A stretch of 64,000 nucleotides of DNA from Pseudomonas sp. JM0905a (lineage in GTDB: Bacteria > Pseudomonadota > Gammaproteobacteria > Pseudomonadales > Pseudomonadaceae): NCBI RefSeq assembly GCF_014700075.1, contig NZ_JACXBU010000004.1, forward strand, positions 62,001 to 126,000, in the 5' to 3' direction. Below, piece after piece: positions 41,886-51,189 of this stretch (position 1 is the first letter of the stretch; every line of letters starts with the position of its first letter). The position numbers and the translations under genes are program-made. Below the pieces are notes generated by a model that was not told the origin of the DNA, made no database searches, and worked only from the letters and a program-made list of their open reading frames with translations.

Positions 41886-44800
41886 CCTCCGTCAGCCAGG
41901 ACAGCCCCAGCCAACGGACCGGCACGACACCATGGCCAAGCACAACCGCGACCTCGGCTACCAGGCCTACCTGCATTGCCTGGCCTTCGCCCTCATGGCG
42001 CTTGGCGTCATCAGCCTGGGCGCCTTCCTGGCCAACGCCAGCCCCGCACGCCATGAATTGGTGCTGCTGCCCGACAGCGCCCTGATCACCCTGTTCGCCG
42101 GCATCGCGCTGCTGGGTGCCACCCGCAATCTGCGCCGCACCTCGCTGCTGGCGGGCCTGGCGCTGATCGCCCTGGCCGGCTACAGCCTCGGGCACAACGT
42201 GCTGGCTGGCGGCAGCGACCAGGGCCGCTCGCTGGTCAGCGGCTATTTTCGGATTCGCAGCGAGCTGGCCATAGTCGCCTGCCTGTTCGGCCTGGCCATG
42301 CTTCTGGCGGTCACGCGCCAGGGCGGGCGATGGCTCAGCCAGGTCTGCGGCCTCACCCTGTTCGGCCTGGCCCTGCTCTCGCAACTCTCTCTGCTGGGCG
42401 CCGAGTACGGCCTGCCGCGCTTCGCCTTCCGGCCGGAATCCGGACACGTCGCCAATCTGTTCATCGCCTTGCTCGGTGCCGCGGTGCTGATGCTCTGTGC
42501 GCTGCCCGAAGAGCACAGGCGCCTGCTCGATCGGCGCAGCATGGCCACCGGTCTGATGGGCGCAGTCACCACCTGCATCGGCTGGTACCTGCTCAGTCTG
42601 AACGAAGTCTCCACCCTCAGCGCCCACAGCCACCAGTTGCTGCTGCGCGCCCAGTCGTCCATCGAAAACACCGTCACCGTGCGCCGGCAACTGGTCCAGC
42701 GCATGGCCGAACGCTGGCAGAGCCTGCACGGCATGCCACCGAAAAGCCTCTGGCAGCAAGAAGTCGACAGCTACCTGCGCGACTTCCCCAACCTAAACCT
42801 GATCGCCGTGCTGGGCGCAGACCTCAAGCCGGTCCGCCAACACTCCCGCAATCGCCAGGCCGACCGCTGGCTGGAGCGCTTCCTGTCCCAATCCGAGCTG
42901 CGCGACTGGCTGCAGCAGGTTCGCCAGGGCAATGAGGCGCAAATGAGCCCGGCCCAGAACTTCAGCGCCGACAACATCAGCACCCTGGTGGCCACGCCGC
43001 TGCGCGTCGACGGGCAAGGCGCCGCGCTGCTGGTAGCCAGCCTGGATATCGGCGCCACCCTGGACCGTCAGCTCGGCCGGGACCTGGACGGCTTCGCCCT
43101 GGAAGTCTTCGAAGGCCCGAAGCGCATTTACCAATCCGGTACCGGCATCGATGGCCACAGCCTGTTCCCGGTGGGTGAGCAGCGCAGCGAACTCGGCCCT
43201 GAAGGGCGCTGGCGCATGCGCACCTACCAGGCCCTGCCTGGCCGGGACAATGCCGCCGTCTACCTGCCACCGCTGTTCATGCTCTTCGGGCTCGGCTTCA
43301 CCTTCCTGCTGATGGTCAGCCAGAGCTTCTCGCGCCTGGCCATCGAACGCAGCAGGCGACTGCGAGAAAGCAACCTCGACCTGGAGCAGAGCCTGCAGCA
43401 CCAGGCCCGATTGCAGGCACAGAACCAGCGGATCATGGATCACTCCATGGACGTGCTCTGCTCCGTCGACGCCAAGGAGAGCTTCATCCAGGTCAGCCCC
43501 TCCTGTCACAGCGTGCTCGGCTATCGCCCTGACGAGATGATCGGTCGCCCCTATACCGACTTCGTCCTGCTCGAAGACCGCGATCGCACCCGCGCCGAGT
43601 TCCAGGCCATCATCCGTGGCGAGTCCTGGGACGCGGTGCGCAACCGCTGCAAGCGCAAGGACGGCAGCGTGGTCCACCTGCTCTGGTCCGCCGGCTGGTC
43701 GGACAGCGAACGCACCCTGTTCGCCGTCGCGCACGACATCACCAGCCTGGTGCGCCACGAAGCCTATGCCGAGGACCAACGCGACATCCTCAGCATGATC
43801 TCCACCGACCAGCCGCTGCCGGAAATCCTCAAGGCCATCTGCCTGATGAGCGAAACCCTGGACCCGACCGCCCTGTGCTCGGTGCTGCTGGTGGATGCCG
43901 AGCACAAGCGCCTGCGCCTGGGCGCGGCACCGAGCCTGCCGGATGCCTTCAACCAGGCGCTGGACGGCCTGCCGATCGGCCCCCTGGCGGGCGCCTGTGG
44001 CACCGCCGTGTTCCGTCGGCAGATGGTGGTCAGTGAAAACATCAGCGAAGACCCCCTCTGGCATGAGCACCGCGAGCAGGCCCTGCGCCACGGACTGCTC
44101 GCCTGCTGGGCGATCCCGCTGATATCCCACCACGGCGACGTGCTCGGCACATTCGCCGTCTACCTGTGCCAACCCTGCGCCCCGGATGACGAGGCCCTTC
44201 AACTGATTGGCACTGCCGGGCAGCTGGCGGCCATCGCCATCGAGCGCCAGCACGACCGCCTGCGCCTGCAGGAAAGCGAACAGCGCTACCGCTCCCTGTT
44301 CATCTTCAACCCCGACACAGTGTTCTCCCTGGACCGCGAAGGACGCTTCCTCAGCCTCAACCAGGCCGGCTGCGAGCTCATCGACTACAGCGCCACGGAA
44401 CTGCTCGGCAAGCCCTTCTCCGACCTGGTGCAGGAAGATGACGTCGAGCATGGCCTCCAGCACTTCCGCGCCGCCCTCGACGGTCAGGCGCAACGCTTCG
44501 AACTCCGCTGCCGTAACCGCGCCGGTGGGCTGCTGGAACTGGACATCACTCATCTGCCCATCGTCGTCGAAGGCCGGATAGTCGGCGTGTTCGGCATCGC
44601 CAAGGACATCGGTGGGCGCAACCGCATGACCCGCGAGTTGCAGGAAACCCTGACTCAATCCGAGCGCAAGGCCCTGCTGCTGCGCGGCCTCAGCGATACC
44701 GCACTGCGCATTGGCGGCATCCTCGATACCCGTGCGCTGCTGGACTTCATGTGCGAACAACTGCGCCTGCTGGTGGGCGCGCACCAGTCGCTGCTCAACC

Positions 44801-47640
44801 TGACCGACGATCAGGGCCTGGAAGCCTTCTCCCTTTCCACCAAGTACCAGGCCTGGCAGGCACCGCAATTGCCCGCCGAAGGTCTCGCGCTCTATGCCCG
44901 CGCCTGCGCCGGGAATCAGCCGATCATGCTGACCCGCGCCGAGCTCGACGCCAACGGCGACGAAGGCTCCGGCCGGCTGCCGCTGCAAGGCTGGCTGGCG
45001 GTGCCGCTGATCGACCACGGCGGACGCCACCTCGGCCTGATCCAGCTATCAGACAAGTTCGACGGTGACTTCAACCAGGACGACCTGGCCATCGCCCAGC
45101 AGTTCGCCCAGATGGCAGTGGCGGCACTGGAGAACATCCGTCTGGTGCAGCAGGTGCTCTCCGGCGAACAGCGCCTGCAGGAACAATTGGACTTCACCTC
45201 CGCCATCACCGACAGCGTCGGCGAAGGCCTGCTGGCGGTGGATCGGCAAGGCCGGCTGAACTTCGTCAACCCGGCCGCCGCCGAGCTGCTCGGCCAGAGT
45301 GTCGAAATCCTGCTCGGCCAACCCCTGGCGGCGCACCTGCCACTGGACCTCTACAGTGCCCCGGCCACCGGCAGCCGCCACGGCGAGGTCAGCCTGGACG
45401 GCGAACTGCATATCGCCTACGACTGCGCGCCGCTGCTGCACGCACAGACCCTCGGCGGCTGGGTCATCGCCTTCCGCGACATCAGCCGCGCCAAGGAATC
45501 GGAGAAGCAGCTGCGCATCCTCCAGCGCAGCATCGAGGCCAGTTACAACGGCGCGATAATTTGCGATGCCACCTCCGACGACCTGCCGGTGGTCTACGTA
45601 AACCCGGCCTTCGAGCGCATCACCGGCTACAGCGCCGCCGAGGCCATGGGCCGCAACTGCCGCTTCCTCCAGGGTGCCGATCGGGAACAGGCGGGCATCG
45701 CCGAGATCCGCCACGCGCTGTCGGAAAAGCGCGAAGTCCACGTGGTGCTACGCAACTTCCGCAAGGACGGCACGCCCTTCTGGAACGACCTCTATATCGC
45801 CCCGGTGCCCAACGAGCATGGCGAGATCACCCACTTCATCGGCGTGCAGAACGACATCTCCGAGCAGAAACGGGTGGAGTCGGAGCTGGCCTACAACGCC
45901 AGCCACGACGTGCTCACCGGCCTGCCCAACCGTTCCCTGTTGGAAGACCGCTTGCGCCAGGGCTGCCAGATCAGCCAACGCTACCAGCGCAAGCTGGCGG
46001 TGATGTTTATCGACCTCGACGGTTTCAAGCCAATCAATGACTCCATGGGCCACGGCATCGGCGACCAGATCCTCGTGGAAGTGGCGCGGCGCCTGACCCA
46101 GCAGGTGCGCCCCGGCGACACCGTGGCGCGGCTCGGGGGCGACGAGTTCATCCTGATCCTGCCGGACCTGGCCCGCGAGGAAGACGTGCTGCAAGTGGCC
46201 GAGCGGGTCATCGACTGCATCGCCCGCCCCTATCCCATCGCCGGCAGCGAACTGCACATCACCGCCAGCCTGGGCATCGCCATGAGTGAGAAAGGCATGC
46301 AGCAACCCATGCAACTGATCCAGCAGGCCGACCTTGCGATGTACAAGGCCAAGCAGCAGGGGCGCAATTGCTACCAGTGGTACACCACTGACCTTGAGCA
46401 GAAGGTCAGCGAGCGCGTGACCCTGCGCAACGAACTGCAGAAGGCCCTGGAAGCCAACGCCTTCATGCTCTACTACCAGCCGCAGATCGACGGCCGCAAT
46501 GGCCGTGTCACTGGCTTCGAAGCCCTGTTGCGCTGGCAGCATCCGCTGCTCGGCTTTATCTCGCCGGCGCAGTTCGTGCCGGTGGCCGAAGACACCGGGC
46601 AGATCATCCCGTTGAGCGAATGGGTGCTGGCCACCGCCTGCCGCGCCTGCCGCGAACTGCTCGATCGGGGCATGACCGGAACCGTGGTGGCGGTGAACAT
46701 CTCGGCAGTGCACTTCCAGCGCAACATCTTCGTCGACAGCGTGCGGCGCGTCCTCGAGGAAACCCGACTACCCGCTGAATTGCTGGAACTGGAGATCACC
46801 GAAACCGTGCTGCTGGACAACGCCGAGCGCGCCATCGCCACCCTGCAGGCGCTGAAAGCCCTGGGCGTACGCCTGTCCATCGACGACTTCGGCACCGGCT
46901 TCTCCAGCCTCAACTACCTGAAGCGCCTGCCCATCGACAAGGTGAAGATCGACCGCGCCTTCGTCCAGGAAATCATCAGCGACCGCCACGACGCCGCGAT
47001 CACCCAGGGCATCATCTCCATGGCCCATCACCTGCGCCTGCGCGTGATCGCCGAAGGGGTGGAAAGCGAATCCCAGTTCGCCTTCCTGAAGAAGAGCCAC
47101 TGCGACGAATTCCAGGGCTATTACTTCGCCCGGCCCATGCCCTTCGAGCAGCTCGACCAGTTCCTCCACGAGCACCACAAGAGCCCGGCGGCGTACCTGG
47201 ATACCCGCGCCGGCTCCAGCAACACCCAGACCCTGCTGCTGCTCGACGACGAGGAAAACATCCTCCGCGCCCTGACCCGCGTGCTGCGCCGCGACGGCTA
47301 CCAGATCCTCACCGCCAGCCGCGCCCAGGACGCCTTCGCGCAACTGGCCAAGCACGACATCCAGGTGATCCTCTCCGACCAGCGCATGCCGGAAATGAAC
47401 GGCACCGAGTTCCTCAGCCGGGTCAAGGACCTCTACCCGGACACCATCCGCATCGTGCTCTCCGGCTACACCGACCTCAAATCCGTCACCGATGCCATCA
47501 ACCAGGGCGCTATCTACAAGTTCCTCACCAAGCCCTGGGACGACGAACAGCTCCGCGCCGTGATCGCCCAGGCATTTCTCCACCACAGCATGGCCAAGTC
47601 GAAGGAAGAGAACGCGGCGGTGGAGCAGAACGAGGAGTGA
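41878..47640 (+). CDS. Giant LOV/PAS/GAF GGDEF-EAL-receiver protein (c-di-GMP, about 1920 aa)
   Basis: One uninterrupted frame. Order: seven hydrophobic helices (about 25-235), a periplasmic sensor-like region (about 240-455), another helix (about 463-485), PAS (519), GAF (637), PAS (800), GAF (930), PAS (1104), LOV (about 1215-1330; cysteine 1261 in GRNCRFLQG, later RNFRKDGTPFWND and FIGVQNDIS), GGDEF (intact GGDEF 1420-1424 with an RPGD I-site), EAL (Glu1548 in FEALLRW; ITETVLL, DDFGTGFSSL, AEGVES all intact) and a C-terminal receiver (Asp1834 in LSDQRMPEMNG). It should make and break c-di-GMP under control of a flavin photosensor and phosphorylation. Three ATGs are possible (41869, 41878, 41932); 41878 has AGAGGG about 11 bases upstream. 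Fourth gene of the operon. Confidence 0.9.
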   Translation: MTDLRQPGQPQPTDRHDTMAKHNRDLGYQAYLHCLAFALMALGVISLGAFLANASPARHELVLLPDSALITLFAGIALLGATRNLRRTSLLAGLALIALAGYSLGHNVLAGGSDQGRSLVSGYFRIRSELAIVACLFGLAMLLAVTRQGGRWLSQVCGLTLFGLALLSQLSLLGAEYGLPRFAFRPESGHVANLFIALLGAAVLMLCALPEEHRRLLDRRSMATGLMGAVTTCIGWYLLSLNEVSTLSAHSHQLLLRAQSSIENTVTVRRQLVQRMAERWQSLHGMPPKSLWQQEVDSYLRDFPNLNLIAVLGADLKPVRQHSRNRQADRWLERFLSQSELRDWLQQVRQGNEAQMSPAQNFSADNISTLVATPLRVDGQGAALLVASLDIGATLDRQLGRDLDGFALEVFEGPKRIYQSGTGIDGHSLFPVGEQRSELGPEGRWRMRTYQALPGRDNAAVYLPPLFMLFGLGFTFLLMVSQSFSRLAIERSRRLRESNLDLEQSLQHQARLQAQNQRIMDHSMDVLCSVDAKESFIQVSPSCHSVLGYRPDEMIGRPYTDFVLLEDRDRTRAEFQAIIRGESWDAVRNRCKRKDGSVVHLLWSAGWSDSERTLFAVAHDITSLVRHEAYAEDQRDILSMISTDQPLPEILKAICLMSETLDPTALCSVLLVDAEHKRLRLGAAPSLPDAFNQALDGLPIGPLAGACGTAVFRRQMVVSENISEDPLWHEHREQALRHGLLACWAIPLISHHGDVLGTFAVYLCQPCAPDDEALQLIGTAGQLAAIAIERQHDRLRLQESEQRYRSLFIFNPDTVFSLDREGRFLSLNQAGCELIDYSATELLGKPFSDLVQEDDVEHGLQHFRAALDGQAQRFELRCRNRAGGLLELDITHLPIVVEGRIVGVFGIAKDIGGRNRMTRELQETLTQSERKALLLRGLSDTALRIGGILDTRALLDFMCEQLRLLVGAHQSLLNLTDDQGLEAFSLSTKYQAWQAPQLPAEGLALYARACAGNQPIMLTRAELDANGDEGSGRLPLQGWLAVPLIDHGGRHLGLIQLSDKFDGDFNQDDLAIAQQFAQMAVAALENIRLVQQVLSGEQRLQEQLDFTSAITDSVGEGLLAVDRQGRLNFVNPAAAELLGQSVEILLGQPLAAHLPLDLYSAPATGSRHGEVSLDGELHIAYDCAPLLHAQTLGGWVIAFRDISRAKESEKQLRILQRSIEASYNGAIICDATSDDLPVVYVNPAFERITGYSAAEAMGRNCRFLQGADREQAGIAEIRHALSEKREVHVVLRNFRKDGTPFWNDLYIAPVPNEHGEITHFIGVQNDISEQKRVESELAYNASHDVLTGLPNRSLLEDRLRQGCQISQRYQRKLAVMFIDLDGFKPINDSMGHGIGDQILVEVARRLTQQVRPGDTVARLGGDEFILILPDLAREEDVLQVAERVIDCIARPYPIAGSELHITASLGIAMSEKGMQQPMQLIQQADLAMYKAKQQGRNCYQWYTTDLEQKVSERVTLRNELQKALEANAFMLYYQPQIDGRNGRVTGFEALLRWQHPLLGFISPAQFVPVAEDTGQIIPLSEWVLATACRACRELLDRGMTGTVVAVNISAVHFQRNIFVDSVRRVLEETRLPAELLELEITETVLLDNAERAIATLQALKALGVRLSIDDFGTGFSSLNYLKRLPIDKVKIDRAFVQEIISDRHDAAITQGIISMAHHLRLRVIAEGVESESQFAFLKKSHCDEFQGYYFARPMPFEQLDQFLHEHHKSPAAYLDTRAGSSNTQTLLLLDDEENILRALTRVLRRDGYQILTASRAQDAFAQLAKHDIQVILSDQRMPEMNGTEFLSRVKDLYPDTIRIVLSGYTDLKSVTDAINQGAIYKFLTKPWDDEQLRAVIAQAFLHHSMAKSKEENAAVEQNEE

Positions 47641-47649
47641 AGGGCTCTT

Positions 47650-47741
47650 GTGGGGGCGATTTCAATCGCCAAGGGACGCAAAGCGCCCCCAATGGATCAG
47701 GGCAGACCTTCGGCCTGCTTGGCGAATGAATTCGCCCCTAC
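47650..47741. repeat. REP-like inverted repeat, family A, copy 3
   Basis: Left arm 47650-47673 (GGGGGCGATTTCAATCGCC variant) and right arm 47718-47741 (canonical). The right arm contains the TAG stop of the convergent TetR gene (47738-47740). It separates the giant signalling gene from the TetR gene. Confidence 0.9.
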
Positions 47742-48445
47742 ACGGCACCCACCGCCTGCAACACGCTGGCGCCGGTGAAGAGGAACAGCACCTGCTCCTC
47801 CGCCTCCGCGCGGATCGCCTCGCGGCGTTCCGGCTCGCCGATGTAGTCCAGGGACATCTGGAACAGGTTGCGGCTGATCAGTCGTGACACGCGGCGCACC
47901 ACCGGCTCCGACACCAGCGCCGGCAGCAGTTTGAATTCGCGGACGTCCTCGGCCATGTCAGCGGCAAACCCCTCCATCACCTCCTGAAGCGCCTCGCGCA
48001 GCACCGGGGAGGCGCCATGCAGTTCGCGCACGCCGATGATGAAGGCCTCGGCATTGCCGTCGACGAAATCGAAGAACAGCTGCACCGTCTCGTGGCAGAC
48101 GCGCCGGCCGCGTCCCAGGTCGATGCCCATCAGCTTCGGCAACACACCGCCGTCGCCCTGCACGGCTCGCGCCGCCGCTTCCCGGCGCAGATCACGCAGG
48201 GGCTGGCGCAACTGGGTGGAAATGTTGCGGATGATGGCCAGTCCCAGGTCATCCACGTCCTTGAAGTGGCGGTAGAAGGTGTTGGGGTTCAGCCCGGCCT
48301 CCCGCGCCAGTTCGCGCAGCCCCAGGCTGCCCAGGCTGCGGCTCTGGGAACCCAGGCGCAGCGCGGCTTCCATGAGCAGGCGCTTGCCGGGGGCATCGGG
48401 AGCTCGTTCTGGCGACTGGAGCTCGTCGCCGCTGGCGGAATTCAT
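47738..48445 (-). CDS. TetR-family transcriptional regulator
   Basis: 235 residues. The helix-turn-helix is LGLRELAREAGLNPNTFYRHFKDVDDL (about residues 40-66), with the TetR-specific NTFYRHF. The rest is a helical ligand domain with a C-terminal hydrophobic part (EEQVLFLFTGASVLQAVGAV). It sits divergent from a flavin monooxygenase-SDR pair, and a palindromic operator lies between them, so it probably represses both. Its stop codon is made by a REP-like element, suggesting the C-terminus has been altered by repeat insertion. Confidence 0.9.
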   Translation of the reverse strand: MNSASGDELQSPERAPDAPGKRLLMEAALRLGSQSRSLGSLGLRELAREAGLNPNTFYRHFKDVDDLGLAIIRNISTQLRQPLRDLRREAAARAVQGDGGVLPKLMGIDLGRGRRVCHETVQLFFDFVDGNAEAFIIGVRELHGASPVLREALQEVMEGFAADMAEDVREFKLLPALVSEPVVRRVSRLISRNLFQMSLDYIGEPERREAIRAEAEEQVLFLFTGASVLQAVGAV

Positions 48446-48493
48446 CTCTGGCCCTACCTAAGGTTGGTTGTGACGACGCTGGATTGCCGGCGA

Positions 48494-48529
48494 GTATACA
48501 GATGTCTACCTTGGTATACAGCTGTATAC
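48494..48529. promoter_or_regulatory. Tandem palindromic operator for the TetR regulator
   Basis: GTATACAGCTGTATAC (48514-48529) is a perfect 16-base palindrome. An imperfect copy, GTATACAGATGTCTAC (48494-48509), lies exactly 20 bp upstream. Two sites about two helical turns apart, between divergent promoters, fit two TetR dimers on one face of the DNA. The assignment to this TetR protein is inferred from position. Confidence 0.8.
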
Positions 48530-48560
48530 GCCGCAATTAATAAGAACAGGAGCCCGGCCA

Positions 48561-50105
48561 ATGACTGCGTCACCCCGACCCTCTGCCCGCCATTGCAAGA
48601 TCGCCATCATAGGTTCCGGTTTCTCCGGCCTCGGCATGGCGATCCGCCTGAAGCAGAAAGGCGAGAACGATTTCCTGATGTTCGAGAAGGAGCCCGGCAT
48701 CGGCGGCACCTGGCGGGTGAACAACTACCCGGGCTGCGGCTGTGACGTGCAATCGCACCTGTATTCCTTCTCCTTCGAGCCAAACCCGAACTGGACGCGG
48801 ATGTTCGCCAAGCAGGAAGAGATCAAGACCTACCTGGAAGGCTGCTGGGAAAAGTACCACCTACAGGACAAGACTCTGCTCAGCACCGAGATCACCCGCC
48901 TGGCCTGGAACGACGTAGACGAGCTGTGGCAGATCGAAGACGCCGCCGGCAACCACTACAGCGCGCAGTTCGTGGTCTCCGGCATGGGCGCCCTGTCCAC
49001 CCCGTCGATCCCGGCGCTGAACGGTCTGAAGAACTTCAAGGGCGAGACGTTCCACTCCCAGCAGTGGAACCACGACTACGACCTCACCGGCAAACGCGTG
49101 GCGGTAGTCGGCACCGGCGCCTCCAGCATCCAGTTCGTGCCGCAGATCCAGAAGCAGGTCGCCCAGCTCGACCTCTACCAGCGCACCGCGCCCTGGATCA
49201 TGCCCAAGCCGGATCGGGCCATCAGTGAGGGCGAGCGCTCCCGTTTCAAGCGTTTCCCCTTCCTGCAGCAGCTCTGGCGCGGCGCCATCTACGCCATCCT
49301 CGAAAGCCGCGTGATTGGCTTCGCCCTGACGCCGAAGGTGATGAAACTCGCCGAACTGGTCGCCAGGGGCTACATCAAGCGCAAGATCAAGGACCCGGTC
49401 CTGCGCGCCAAGGTCACGCCCGACTACACCATGGGCTGCAAGCGGGTGCTGATCTCCAATGACTACTATCCGGCGCTGACCCAATCCAACGTCGACGTGA
49501 TCACCGACGGCATCCAGGAAATCCGCAAGAACAGCATCGTCACCACCGACGGCAAGGAACGCGAAATCGACGCCATCATCTTCGGCACCGGCTTCACCCC
49601 CAGCGACCCGCTGCCCCGCGGCGTGGTCTTCGGGCGTAACGGTGTCGACCTGCTGGACACCTGGCCGCAAGGCCCCGAAGCCTACAAGGGCACTCTCACC
49701 GCCGGCTTCCCCAACCTGTTCTTCCTCATGGGGCCGAACACGGGCCTGGGCCACAACTCCATGGTCTACATGATCGAATCGCAGATCCATTACGTGCTCG
49801 GTGCCCTCGACCTGCTCGACGCGCGCCGCCTGCGCAGCCTGGAGGTCAAGCGCGACGTGCAGGACAAGTTCAACGGCAAGCTCCAGGGCAGCCTGGGCAA
49901 TACCGTGTGGAATGCCGGCGGCTGCATGAGCTGGTACCTGCACCCGGTAAGCGGACGCAACTGCACCGTATGGCCCGGCTTCACCTGGCGCTTCCGCCTG
50001 CTGACCCGCAATTTCGACCCGGCGGCCTATCACTTCAGCCGCAGCGTGCCGGTGCACACCGCCCAGGGCCCGCTGCAAATGTCCACCCAGGAGGTGCCGG
50101 CATGA
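48561..50105 (+). CDS. Flavin-containing monooxygenase, Baeyer-Villiger type
   Basis: 514 residues. FAD-binding GSGFSG (IAIIGSGFSGLGMAIRLKQK), the Baeyer-Villiger fingerprint FKGETFHSQQW (pattern FxGxxxHxxxW), and the NADPH-binding VVGTGASSIQFVPQIQK. GTGFTPSDPLPRG and MGPNTGLGHNSMVYM match the class. It inserts oxygen into ketones, giving esters or lactones, or oxidises heteroatoms; the substrate cannot be told. It overlaps the following SDR gene by ATGA; together they could turn an alcohol into an ester by way of a ketone. Confidence 0.88.
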   Translation: MTASPRPSARHCKIAIIGSGFSGLGMAIRLKQKGENDFLMFEKEPGIGGTWRVNNYPGCGCDVQSHLYSFSFEPNPNWTRMFAKQEEIKTYLEGCWEKYHLQDKTLLSTEITRLAWNDVDELWQIEDAAGNHYSAQFVVSGMGALSTPSIPALNGLKNFKGETFHSQQWNHDYDLTGKRVAVVGTGASSIQFVPQIQKQVAQLDLYQRTAPWIMPKPDRAISEGERSRFKRFPFLQQLWRGAIYAILESRVIGFALTPKVMKLAELVARGYIKRKIKDPVLRAKVTPDYTMGCKRVLISNDYYPALTQSNVDVITDGIQEIRKNSIVTTDGKEREIDAIIFGTGFTPSDPLPRGVVFGRNGVDLLDTWPQGPEAYKGTLTAGFPNLFFLMGPNTGLGHNSMVYMIESQIHYVLGALDLLDARRLRSLEVKRDVQDKFNGKLQGSLGNTVWNAGGCMSWYLHPVSGRNCTVWPGFTWRFRLLTRNFDPAAYHFSRSVPVHTAQGPLQMSTQEVPA

Positions 50106-50986
50106 AATCCTTCGAGAACAAAGTCGCTGCAGTCACCGGTGCCGGCTCCGGCATCGGCCGCGCCCTGGCCTGCGCCCTCGCCCGCCAGGGCTGCCACCTG
50201 GCGCTCGCCGACGTGAACGCCGATGGCCTGGCGGAAACCACCGCCATGGCGCGCAAGCTGGGTGTGCAAGTCACCGAGACCCGCGTCGACGTCGCCAACC
50301 GCGATGCCGTGCACGCCTGGGCCGAACAGGTGGTGCTGGACCATGGCCGGGTCAATCTGGTCTTCAACAATGCCGGCGTCGCCCATGCCGGCACGGTGGA
50401 TGGCAGTGACTACTCGGAATACGAGTGGATCATGAACATCAACTTCTGGGGGGTGGTGTACGGCACCAAGGCCTTCCTGCCACACCTCAAGGCCAGCGGC
50501 GAAGGTCATGTGGTCAACGTGTCCAGCGTGTTCGGCCTGTTCGCCCAGCCCGGCATGAGCGCCTACAACGCCACCAAGTTCGCCGTGCGCGGCTTCACCG
50601 AGTCGCTGCGCCAGGAACTGGACATGGAAGGCTGCGGGGTATCGGCCAGTTGTGTACACCCCGGCGGCATCCGCACCAACATCGCCAAGACGGCACGCAT
50701 GAACGACAGCCTGGCCAAGGTCACCGGCCAGGAATCCAGCCGCGCCCGGCAGCAGTTCAACGACCAGTTACTGCGCACCAGCCCGGACAAGGCAGCGGAA
50801 GTCATCCTTCGCGGCGTGCTACGCGACAGCCGCCGCATCCTCATCGGCGCCGACGCCTGGGCCCTGGACGGTATGCAGCGCCTGTTGCCGACGCTCTACC
50901 AACGCCTGGTCACCACCTCCATGCGCCTGGCCGCGAAGTTCGCGCCCAAGCCGAGGGCGAGTGAGGTATCCAAGGCAGTCGATTGA
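50102..50986 (+). CDS. Short-chain dehydrogenase/reductase (classical SDR)
   Basis: 294 residues. Nucleotide-binding TGAGSGIG near the N-terminus, NNAG in FNNAGVAHAG, catalytic Ser in VNVSSVFGLFAQ and the YNATK motif (SAYNATKFAVRG). The last 60 residues form an extension with a hydrophobic basic helix (YQRLVTTSMRLAAKF). Probably oxidises an alcohol to the ketone used by the monooxygenase, or the reverse. Same operon and under the divergent TetR regulator. Confidence 0.88.
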   Translation: MKSFENKVAAVTGAGSGIGRALACALARQGCHLALADVNADGLAETTAMARKLGVQVTETRVDVANRDAVHAWAEQVVLDHGRVNLVFNNAGVAHAGTVDGSDYSEYEWIMNINFWGVVYGTKAFLPHLKASGEGHVVNVSSVFGLFAQPGMSAYNATKFAVRGFTESLRQELDMEGCGVSASCVHPGGIRTNIAKTARMNDSLAKVTGQESSRARQQFNDQLLRTSPDKAAEVILRGVLRDSRRILIGADAWALDGMQRLLPTLYQRLVTTSMRLAAKFAPKPRASEVSKAVD

Positions 50987-51001
50987 TCGAACCGCTTTTA
51001 C

Positions 51002-51145
51002 TTGTGGGGGCGATTTCAATCGCAAAGCAGACCGGAGGGCTGCCCTGCTGATTATCAGGGGCAGCTACGCTGCCCTCAGCGAATGAACTCGCCCCCACAA
51101 AACACCGACCTGCTTTTACTTGTAGGGGCGAATTCATTCGCCAAG
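51002..51145. repeat. REP-like repeats, family A, copies 4 and 5
   Basis: Copy 4 is an inverted pair: 51002-51023 and 51079-51100, with a GGGCAGC...GCTGCCC internal hairpin. Copy 5 is a single canonical head at 51122-51145 followed by AAGCAGGCCGAAGGTCTGCCC (to about 51164), the internal segment of the other copies. Lies after the SDR gene. Confidence 0.88.
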
Positions 51146-51189
51146 CAGGCCGAAGGTCTGCCCTGGAACCTCCAGCGAGCTGCCGCTGC

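Noticed and set aside
42793-45030. Minus-strand open frame of about 745 codons inside the giant signalling gene
   Set aside because: Antisense to intact PAS and GAF domains; Gln/Gly/Ala-rich with no recognisable motif. An artefact of GC-rich third positions.
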